Shown: positions 55,779 to 64,000 of the stretch, piece after piece
How the letters are laid out: every line of letters starts with the position of its first letter
How positions within the stretch are numbered: the first letter of the stretch is position 1
Source: Gymnothorax reevesii
Lineage: Eukaryota; Chordata; Actinopteri; Anguilliformes; Muraenidae
NCBI GenBank assembly: GCA_029721435.1
Contig: CM056583.1
Span: 90,506,120 to 90,570,119 of the forward strand
Length of the DNA: 64,000 nucleotides
Reading direction: 5' to 3'
The notes under the pieces: generated by a model
The model's input: only the letters and a program-made list of their open reading frames with translations
Database searches by the model: none
What the model was told of the DNA's origin: nothing
Made by a program: the position numbers and the translations under genes

Positions 55779-56140
55779 ATGGATTTCCTCTTTCCATTCG
55801 ATGAACTGGATGATGAAGAATTCGAATTAGATGACGGTGAGTCTGGAAACACGGGATCACGAAACGCTGTGGATTACAAGCATGTTGTAAAGAACTATAA
55901 GGAGCTGAACCTGAAAACATTAGCCTTTTCCGAGCATAAATTGTACGAACCTGAGTGTAATATTGATTCAGAGAACAACTTCTTCAACAGCACCAGCAGC
56001 TACTGTGAGAACTATACTGATGAACAGTTCAAGTGTAATGTATCAAGGGAGGGCAGTCTCTCAATAATACACTTTAACGGTAGAAGTCTGCACAGGAACT
56101 TTATTAAAATGAAGTACTCTTTAGAACAATTTAGCAAGTT
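55779..56140 (+). pseudogene. 5' piece of a second LINE ORF2
   Basis: The open frame starts MDFLFPFDELDDEEFELDDG, with CENYTDEQFKCNVSREGSLS and IIHFNGRSLHRNFIKMKYSL, which is the start of a CR1/L2-type endonuclease (HFNxRSL). After EQFSKF the frame runs on into the LTR-like repeat copy B, so the remainder was lost. It lies one base beyond the tail of the preceding LINE. Confidence 0.65.
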
Positions 56141-57169
56141 CAGGGCAGCAAATACAAAACTCAGGGTCGGGCAAAGCAGGTTTGTTACACGGGCACAGGA
56201 ATATCAAAGACAAAGCCAAAATCTGGGAAGTTCCAGTCAGAAGTATAACAAGAAGAGTACGAGGCATAAACGATCACAGCACAAGGATAACGTTCTGACA
56301 AGAGCTGTAAGTGAAATGACTGCTTAAATACACATACGTGAAGTCACATGCTATAATAGGGAACAGGTGAGCTGGATCAGACTAATTAACAAAGGAATGA
56401 ACAAGAGGAAGTTCCTAACCACATGAAATTGGTGAAAGCCAAAACGCGGACAGGGATCACAAGGACAGCCTATAGACAAACATACGGCTCCGGTTAGGGA
56501 GTTCTTAAAGTGCACAGAGTGAGAGGCAGAACAGTGATTAACAAGGTGCGGAGAATCTGCTGGAACACATCAAAGTAAATTGAGTGAAGGCAAGAGACAG
56601 AGACCAGAGCAGAGCGAGTGCTGCGAGCTCATTAGTCAATTAGTAATGTGCAGCTATACAATCCCTAGTGCTTGTTAGTAAGTTAGTACTATCAACAATG
56701 TTAGTTAATGTTATTATTTGAAGCACCTATTACTAAAACCCCATAAGTCACATTTGACTTGACTTGACTTGTGGGGTTTTAGTAATCAGTGCTTCAATTT
56801 ATCTAAAATAATAAACTGTTAGTGTTTGTTAGTAAAGATAGAACTGCAAGGCGAAGGAAGCAAACGAGATTGGAAGGAATGTTTGGAAACCCAGAAACCA
56901 TGAAATCACCTGAAAGCGTGGCACACAAGACTGGGGAGTAAAACTGTCACATCACATATGACCAGACACGGGAGACAATGTGCAATGCAGAGCAATGGCA
57001 AGAACATGAACTGGAATGATAATATAAACAGAGAATAAGAGATATGGTAAGGAATGCAGGACAAAGCAAGACAGGCAAAATACAACACATGGCATGGAGT
57101 AAATCAAAAAACATGGCATGGAATTAGAATCATAACGAAAACACGGTCAGGCACAACAGAATCATAACA
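56141..57169 (-). mobile_element. LTR-like dispersed repeat, copy B
   Basis: Direct relative of 42330-43452, oriented the same way. On the minus strand it begins TGTTATGATTCTGTTGTGCC at 57169. It carries an 80-bp fold-back MITE at 56718-56797 that copy A lacks. Confidence 0.55.
56718..56797. mobile_element. 80-bp fold-back MITE
   Basis: TTGAAGCACCTATTACTAAA is followed by ACCCCATAAGTC, and the right half reads GACTTGTGGGGTTTTAGTAA then TCAGTGCTTCAA, so the unit is nearly one long hairpin. A second copy lies in the other orientation at 61539-61613. Confidence 0.85.
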
Positions 57170-57351
57170 TTTTTACTTTGTACTTTTCCTTTGTCTGCAT
57201 TATGACTATGCTAAATCTCCAACTACACTGACAAATCTTGGTTTCCAGGTAGACTGCTGTCAGAACCTGCATGCCTGTTTCATTGTCTCTTGGAGTCTTG
57301 TGGGTAGTTCCTGGTAATTGATTGGCTTATTATTCCCTTAGTGCAGGAGTA

Positions 57352-57527
57352 TAGCTAATAGCACAGGGTGTGCCGAGTTTGGTTTTCTCCACCCTATTAA
57401 AAGCTAAGACACCAGGTGAGATGAGTTAAGTGTGTAATCAACAGCTTTCATTCATCAATTAAGAGCTGAGTAACGTCAAAAACCAGCAGACACTGCGACT
57501 CTCCAGGACCAGGGTTGACTACCACTG
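57352..57527. mobile_element. hAT-like MITE, inverted copy
   Basis: Reverse complement of 51249-51444 with substitutions. It ends CCAGGGTTGACTACCACTG. The left terminus is degraded. Confidence 0.65.
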
Positions 57528-57589
57528 GTTTAAATGAAATAAGATAATTTGAAACGTCTTTCTTCTAATGATCTTATTGCATATAAACA

Positions 57590-57790
57590 ATTAAAATGAT
57601 CATGGAACACATGCATTGCTTCCAACCCCCCAATACAGAAAAGCATGAGAAGTCAGGAGTCATAACGCAGGTGAAACTGATAACTCTTCATGCACAAGGA
57701 CTTATATTCCACGCGGGAATCTCTTACACATGCGTTGATTGAGTAATTGCTGACTACAGCAGGGGAAAGGAAATATGTCACTGACGCCGA
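57590..57790. repeat. hAT-like fragment related to 27292-27834
   Basis: The reverse complement of 57650-57755 matches 27340-27440 (TAGTCAGCAATTA, GTCCTTGTGCATGAAG and TATCAGTTTCACCTGC against the 27-kb forms), while 57590-57630 matches 27575-27605 directly. Confidence 0.55.
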
Positions 57791-57994
57791 ATGCTTGAGA
57801 GTTAACAGGTACGTGTTATTAATGAGAACTGGCCACACCTGATAATGCCGAGAGTTTTCAGAGTTTCTGTGAATGGTAATTAAATGAATGATTGAAAACA
57901 GATCATGACCAATAATTATTTTTAAGGGATGGGTTTCAGCCTATTTTTAAGGGATGGGATTTTCAGTTTCCAGCTGAATTGTTTTGATACCAAA

Positions 57995-58375
57995 ATAGAT
58001 TCCGGCAGCAATCGAGATGCGTTCAAGGTACATTCTGCTCATTCGAGGCGCATTCAGGACATTCTGGCAGGATTTGACGTGGCTTTCTGTTTCGATTCTC
58101 CCGAAAAAGCAATCAGAATGTTTTGAATGCTTTTGGAATGCCGTAAGAATATTTATAATTCAGTCAGAGCGCAGTTAGAATACACCTCGAATGCCATTCA
58201 ATATTTCTCCACTTTGAATGGATCTCAAAAATTTTGAGCATGAGCAAAACATTCGGGCCAGCCAGCAGAATGGGCCTGAAAATTTGGAATGCTCTCAGAA
58301 TGCAGTCAGAATTTTTAGAACGCACATCGAATATCCATTCCGTCATTCCGACGTCATTCTGGCTCATTCTACCTC
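57995..58375. repeat. Second array of GAATGC-type short units
   Basis: Units such as GGAATGCCGTAAGAATATTT, GAATGCTCTCAGAATGCAGT and CAGAATTTTTAGAACGCAC. It ends with ATTCTACCTCTAGTGTGACT. Same motif as 49150-49566. Confidence 0.6.
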
Positions 58376-58499
58376 TAGTGTGACTAAGGTTTAACCTTTT
58401 TACAAAATCTTGTGCATGTCTGTGAATCCATTAGGAGTTACGTCCCTCTCAGCGATGGTCTACTCCCATTTCATTGACCTAGTTTAGCCAAGTGGCTTG

Positions 58500-59161
58500 T
58501 ACACAAATACATATACATATACTAGCTGCTACCCGCTTTGTAGCCCATTATTTTGTCGCTTTTAGATCGCATGAGGGAGCGAAGCCGTGTCTTCAATTGC
58601 CACTTGATTATTCTTGAAATGGAAAACGTGTTAATCAAGGGAAACCATCTAGAATCAGCCAGGACTAATTTTTGTGAATAGTTGCCGCAGAATTTTCAGG
58701 TCTAACGCCAGCCCTGTGAGTGTTCAACTGTAAAATTTGAATTTGGGAGCTGTCAAGTTCGAGTAATCAGAATTCTGCATTCGTGGACGAACGCGGTGCC
58801 CTCTCAAAAGCCTGGCTTTCGTTCAGGCTGTCTTATCACTCCCTCGGCCCCATCGCAAACAGTAGCCTGCTCGCAGGTTACCTCAACGCATGTTCGTAAG
58901 GACACTGCGGCTCCTAGCGGTGCAACCGGATATTGCTAAGCGCATCAGGTTATATAAGTTTACACGCTGCCCGGAGTGAAATGGCCATTTGTTTTTGCGT
59001 GCATGACCGTTTTTCAAAAATCGGGCGACGTCAAGTCCTTCCTGGTGTCCAAGTGGATATTCACACCAAATTTGGTGATTATCGGTTGAGAAATGTAGGA
59101 GAAAAACATGTACATACACACACAGACAGACAGACAGACATCGAGCTCAAAGATATTATAG

Positions 59162-59163
<2 letters not shown>
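58500..59163. repeat. Non-coding dispersed-repeat-like segment (TAGCTGCTACCCG...GATATTATAGATA)
   Basis: Starts ATATACTAGCTGCTACCCGC and runs through CACCAAATTTGGTGATTATC and GGTTGAGAAATGTAGGAGAA to an ACAG microsatellite (59120-59142) and GATATTATAGATA. The wording resembles a dispersed non-coding repeat class found in many animals. No ORF is supported. Confidence 0.35.

Positions 59164-59192
<29 letters not shown>
59164..59192. repeat. (CA)n microsatellite
   Basis: About 14 CA units at the end of the preceding segment. Confidence 0.9.
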
Positions 59193-59195
<3 letters not shown>

Positions 59196-59323
59196 CTGAC
59201 ATCCAGGACTAATTTAAGCCTCCTAGGGTGGAAACTGAGGGGTGCTAGAAGATGGAGAAATTCTTGTGGACCAATTGACTGGCAGCGTGCACAATTGAGC
59301 AAAAAAAAATAGCAGTAGCTTAC

Positions 59324-59472
59324 CTGAAGTGCAACTGCAGAGGTAGGGCTTCAAAAGCAAGGACATCATGAGAATCGCCCAGTGTATCATCTCTGATAGA
59401 GATAAGATTCAGCTTAGAGAGCCTTAGAGTACGCAAGCACTGCCTGTGGACACTGATCATTGACATTTTCAT
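59324..59472 (-). CDS. Possible leucine-rich exon
   Basis: On the minus strand an open frame contains MKMSMISVHRQCLRTLRLSK, LNLISIRDDTLGDSHDVL and FEALPLQLHF. It ends at a strong donor CTTCAG|GTAAGC (59324/59323). The LRTLRLSKLNLISI spacing resembles one leucine-rich repeat. The frame is open only back to a stop near 59500 and no acceptor was fixed. It could be a host exon or chance. It is the only splice-donor-terminated ORF I noticed on the right side of the window. Confidence 0.25.
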
Positions 59473-59479
59473 GCCACCT

Positions 59480-61530
59480 GGGGTCCAGGTGCAACCTGTT
59501 CAACTATATTTGCATTGAAAGCAGGGACATCCACCTGCAACAGTACTGATGCAAAAATCTGATTAATTCCAATGCTGAAAAAATGTTACATTGAGAGACG
59601 GAAGCAATAGAAAGTTTTAGATTTTTTGCATTTACTCAAATTATTGCCATTCTTAAAATATCACATCTATTACATACACATAGCCAATAGGCAATTGCTT
59701 TGTTGTTACCATTTCTTCACCAATCTAGGCTTTGTGTCTGTTTTTATTTTTCAGCAAATAAATTGTTTAATTATGAATCTGGCAAACAAAAATGGAAGTA
59801 ATAAAGCATTGAAACAGGCTTTTCATGCCTCCCACAGCACACCACTGCTATTCTCACATCTCAGATGGCTTGATCCAGTTGCCTGTAAAACCTCAAGATG
59901 ATATTTTTGGGAACCTATTTTTTTGGGGCAAAAGTAACCAGACTGACAAGTTTAATCAGCACGAATCAATTAATCTAGAACACAGACTGTTCTTTGCTGT
60001 AAGACATTGAACTATGTTTAAATAGCAATATTCCCACAACAGGAAACAGAGGAATTGAATGTTTCTTTTTGTGTATTAATGATTGGGGATAAAAATGACG
60101 TTAGTCTCCCCTGCATTAAAGGCAGGTTTTATCTACATAAATATTCAGTGCCCAGTGAATTCAGACTTACTTGGTTTGCAAATCCTGAACTCCACCGTCT
60201 GCTGAGTAGTATGAGTGTGTGTTCAGCAAGGATAGGGTTTCCAACAAGCTCCCTCTTTGCTGAATGAAATGCAGTCACTCGGTAATAGCGCTGGTCCATG
60301 CCTGTTTTTATATGTACAGTTGCGTCATATCAGCAGACACTTGCCCTGTCCCACAGGTCTTAAAAAATAAAAGCATGTGACTAACTTCACTGAACTGGAA
60401 ACAGGTTAAAAAGCTTATCATATTGTGCACAAATATTTCTTTTAGCACGAAGGGAAACTTTAGCTGACCCAAAAACAGGGATTGTATAATTTTTTGCCCA
60501 TATTCTGCTCTTTGCAAATAAAAACTGATACTAGAAGTGTTATTAAAAAGTTTGTACTATTATTTTTGAAAAGTAATTGCTGACAAAATTGCCACTAGGC
60601 AGGAATTACCCACTTCACATTTAGTTGTGACTGTGTAGAGGTTTTCCTGTGCACTTAAGTATGTGCACTGAAAAATTGCAAAAAATAAATAAATAAGGAA
60701 GGCAGGATCCAAATGCAAAGAGGTGCTTAGCGTTATTAACCTTTATTAACTTTATTAACCGATTATTTCAAAATTAAGCGATAAACATCATCTTGTTTGG
60801 TATCAGTGTACAGCTACAAATGCCCTCTCTGCAAATCAAGTAGAAATAAAACATATTTCAATATTATGAAATCATAGTGACATCATAACTTACACTATAT
60901 TAGGAAAAAACATCAAAATGACAAAAATTCATGTTTTTTTATATTTTTTTTTCAGTATTAGCTGAAAATAAGTAACTTTCTATAACCTCTAGAATTACTG
61001 ATACGACAATAAATATTTTAGTATTACTAGAAATGTTATAAACACGAGTAACATAAATTTGACATTACTATGATGTCATAAATAACTAATTTTGGGAAAA
61101 ACACACAAAAGCAAAACAAGTTCACTGGGCAGATGTACAAATATCTTCAAAATGTTACACACTTGCATAAAAGGTTTATCTATGAATTATGAGAACAACT
61201 TTATGAACAATTCTATGAACTTGTATAACAGTAGGCCTATAGCACAGTATAAAAATGGTAACCAGTCAAACACACAAGTAAAAGTATGTCAGTCATGCAC
61301 TTTTAATATTATTAGGTGAAAATTACTTCAAGGTTACTGGTCACTGCTGGTCATTGTAATTCCAAGATTTACTAATACAAGGACAAGCTACATCAATAAA
61401 TCAATAAGGATGACAATCAGTGTGGTCTACAAAGTTCATTGTGCATGAAACATAATGATAGCATACTATTTGCAACTAACTTGTAAGCATATTTTATTTG
61501 TTTTATCAAAAACAGGAAAAAATTGATGCT
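59480..61530. other. AT-rich non-coding region
   Basis: No supportable gene. Short ORFs have low-complexity composition. The segment 60700-61320 is rich in ATTA and AAAT. A MITE follows at 61539. Confidence 0.5.
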
Positions 61531-61538
61531 GGGGGCAA

Positions 61539-61613
61539 TTGAAGCAGTGATTACTAAAATCCCACAAGTCAAGTCAAGTGTGACTTATGGGGTTTTAGTA
61601 ATAGGTGCTTCAA
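61539..61613. mobile_element. Fold-back MITE, second copy
   Basis: TTGAAGCAGTGATTACTAAA, then ATCCCACAAGTCAAG, right half TTATGGGGTTTTAGTAATAG then GTGCTTCAA. Same family as 56718-56797, opposite orientation. Confidence 0.85.
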
Positions 61614-61747
61614 TTATTTTTTGTTATTTACTACTTTAATTCAATTTAAAAGTATTGCTTAAAAAAATGTCATGATTGTCATTGTTACTCCATTATTAGC
61701 AGCAACTACTTTGTCCTCTTCCCACACCTCTGATACCGAAGGCTGAC

Positions 61748-61801
61748 TGCAGTAAACAGTTATGTCCAGATGTTATATATTGGACATAACTGTTTATTGC
61801 A
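61748..61801. repeat. 53-bp hairpin
   Basis: TGCAGTAAACAGTTATGTCC pairs with GGACATAACTGTTTATTGCA across a short AT loop, with one mismatch. It might be a small MITE. Confidence 0.8.
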
Positions 61802-61944
61802 GTTAATCCTCAATATATTGTTTTTTTGGTATTTGATGTACATGAATAACTGAATATAGAAACAACTTTTTGAATATCTCACCACATACGCATTCTTCCG
61901 TCATATTTGTCTCACACATATATGCACACGCTCCCACACCCTCA

Positions 61945-61992
61945 CGCACGCACATACACACACACACACGCGCACACACACACACACGCACA
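61945..61992. repeat. CA/CACG microsatellite
   Basis: Interrupted ACAC and ACGC units. Confidence 0.85.
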
Positions 61993-62189
61993 TTTACCTC
62001 TCTTTTCCTGTTTCTTCCCCTCGCTGCCCCGGTTATTGGATAACCTTATGTTTTCATGTTTCATACCCTTTGTATCTAGAATTTGTGCTTGTGTTATGTA
62101 TTAATTCTGTTCACCTACTGTGTAATTGGATGTTTGTCTGTGTTTTCTGTTCATTTATTGTGTATTTGGTCTTTTATGTGCATTAGTGA

Positions 62190-63030
62190 GATCATCTTTA
62201 AGCTGCTCTCTGCTTTCTTCAGATGGTCTTTAGAAACTGGAGAAATACCAAATGATTGGAAACAGAGCAATATAATACCAAAATATAAGAAAGGGGGCCG
62301 TACTGAGCCAGGAAATTACAGGCCAGTCAGTTTAACTTGCAGTGCATGCAAAATACCAGAATCTGTCATAAAAGAAGTGTTGGATTATTTCTTGAATGTA
62401 ATTATATCTTGAGGGATAGACAACATGATTTCCATAAGGGAAGGTCACGCCTGGCAAACCTTCTGTAATTCTTTGAAGAGGCCTCCATTTCTTTTGACCA
62501 GAGCAGGGCTTATGACATCATATACTAGGATTTTCATAAAGCATTTGATAAAGTACCGCATAAGAGACTCATTTTTATAATGAGCTCCATTGGAGTTACA
62601 GGAGGTATTCTTGAGTGGATTCAAAACGGGTCACAGGACAGAACACAAAGAGTGGTGGTCAGTGGTATCTCATCTGAGCTGGGTATGGTGGGGAGTGGCG
62701 TCCCCCAGGGATCGGTGTTGGGACCCCTGCTGTTCCTCATCTACATTAATGACCTTGATCAGAATTTTGAAAGCAAATTATTTAAATTTGTGGATGATAC
62801 TAAATTGGGAGGTTTGGCAAATAGTGTAGAGTCCACTAAAGTGATTCAGGATGATTGGGATAGAATCCAGAATTGGGCAGAAATGTGGCAAATGAAATTT
62901 AATGTAGCGAAATGTAAAGTTCTACATGTAGGTAATGAAAACATTAGACAGGATTACTTCATGGGAGGTTTAAAACTGGAATGTGCTCCACATGAAAAAG
63001 ACCTGTGAGTGACTGTTCACCAAACCCCCT
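62190..63030 (+). mobile_element. CR1-type LINE fragment
   Basis: A central reverse transcriptase fragment, truncated on both sides, beginning at RWSLETGEIPNDWKQ and ending at the HEKDL motif. The lack of a 3' end suggests the copy is interrupted or deleted. Confidence 0.8.
62215..63008 (+). pseudogene. CR1 reverse transcriptase fragment (FVDD variant)
   Basis: SLETGEIPNDWKQSNIIPKY, GGRTEPGNYRPVSLTCSACK, a TGA at 62410, broken HDFHKGRSRLANLL and DQSRAYDIIY, then from 62580 an open frame: MSSIGVTGGILEWIQNG, VGSGVPQGSVLGPLLFLIYI, the catalytic box KFVDDTKLGGLA (normally FADD, both Asp kept) and WAEMWQMKFNVAKCKVLHVG. It ends at TGA 63006. Confidence 0.82.
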
Positions 63031-64000
63031 CCCCTAGGTTCTAGGCTCTCCCCATTACTATAGCTCTGGTTTAACATGCCCTTAGACTTATTGACAATAA
63101 TTATGAGATTATATATGGTAAATAAGCAGTGTCAGTCCACTCTGATTTGTTGAGAGAAAAATCAACCAAAAAAACATCTTAAACAGCTTTTGTGTTGTTC
63201 TTGTGTGGCCACCAGCAAACCAATCTGCTCAGCATTTGCCACTCAAGGCACGTCTCCAGCCGATGCTGATTGGTGGTGTCAGCTTATGCATATGCCCTCT
63301 TGTTTATATAGTTTATTATTCACCATGTGTTTTCAAATAGTTACTGTATCTTTTGCATTCGTCTTTGATATCTCACTGTAGCGGTCGATTCACCCCTGCC
63401 TTAGGTTGTCCCCTCTCTGGAAATATAAGCCATCAAGTGAATCACAATTCACTTTTGGCGACAAGTGTTGAACACAGGACTGTCAGAGGGGCAAGATTTC
63501 TTACCACCTTGGTACATGGAGTAATGGCAGCTCCTCCATCCGCTCTGCACAGAGGGATTACACATTTTACAATAGCCCACAACTTCATTTCCTGACCTCT
63601 ACCTTTCCTTCCTGACATTCCTTCAGAGCTAGAATGTATGAGATGACTACTCTCACTGTCTCTCCAAACATCTTTGTTCCTGACACCCCCCTCCCTCTTC
63701 CTTCTCTTTCAGGTTTGGGTCACCATAATGTTGCACATGGGATGGGATGTTTAACGACAATCCAAGTTCCAGTGTGGTCATGTTTGGTGTCATTTTGTTT
63801 GTCTCAGTATGACTGGTGCAATAGTCTGTTTTCCATGGCAGTTTTCCTAGGTCTCAATATACATCAGCGAATCCGGGAGTAAACTGGACCACAGCGGAGA
63901 TCAGCCCCCACTGAGGCCACATGGCCTCACACTTAGATCAGTAACCACTTCCTGTGGGCCTCGGTACTGTTTGGAATTCTAAATTGCTCATTTGTCGCTA
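63031..64000. other. Unassigned right end of window
   Basis: No recognisable gene or repeat. Several short ORFs overlap without conserved features. Confidence 0.45.

Noticed and set aside
60160..60270. Minus-strand open stretch ending near CCAAG|TAAGTC
   Set aside because: No domain and no consensus donor in frame; too weak to call an exon.

Overview
This is a gene-poor, repeat-rich vertebrate nuclear segment, almost certainly from a teleost fish. The evidence is a Rex3-like RTE retroposon with a GATG tail, an RNase H-bearing I/Nimb-type LINE with an AAG-repeat tail, several long-inverted-repeat Tc1/mariner elements, Kolobok-like TTAA elements, a Gmr1-type LTR retrotransposon, and exons of a fish-type intelectin with GT/AG introns. 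Nothing looks prokaryotic.

The only host gene I can name is intelectin, on the minus strand. Its exons lie at 44245-44367, 43835-44082, 23617-23775 and 23309-23429. All four have consensus splice sites and compatible phases. Two introns are under 200 bp. The third is about 20 kb and packed with mobile DNA. The signal-peptide exon and the exons carrying the glycan-binding loops were not found. Two weaker exon candidates are a small two-exon ORF at 24791-25400 (+) and a leucine-rich segment ending in a good splice donor at 59324-59472 (-).

Layout. 1-2880: CR1/L2-type LINE, minus strand, running off the left edge. 3270-9310: a DNA-transposon remnant with inverted ends and a P2X7-like zinc-domain ORF, split by a roughly 5.2 kb Nimb-like LINE. 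9406-12594: non-coding 3.2 kb Kolobok-like element. 12992-13480: solo LTR. 15426-17032: Tc1 element with one stop codon. 18524-21716: Rex3-like LINE. 22240-23010: TTTGCAAAC-type repeats around a non-coding cassette. 23309-23775: intelectin exons. 24193-43834: the giant intron, holding a Kolobok end, L2 tail, deleted Tc1, hAT-like fragments, three LINE pieces, a SINE-like block, an old Tc1 split by a young complete Gmr1-like retrotransposon (34695-41086), an LTR-like repeat and a minisatellite. 43835-44367: intelectin exons. 44368-51444: intergenic or intronic DNA with a Tc1 MITE, a second solo LTR, a GAATG-rich array, a near-intact Tc1 and a hAT-like MITE. 51603-56140: LINE copies. 56140-62190: LTR-like repeat, MITEs, the second GAATG array and AT-rich DNA. 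62190-63030: CR1-like fragment. The rest is unassigned.

The most notable element is the Gmr1-like retrotransposon. It has one uninterrupted 1589-codon gag-pol frame, integrase placed before reverse transcriptase, 779-bp LTRs with three differences by eye, a tRNA-Pro-type primer site and a perfect 4-bp target duplication inside a Tc1 transposase gene. Nearly every other coding element here is decayed, so this looks like a recent insertion. Family names for elements are from recalled motifs, not a database search.
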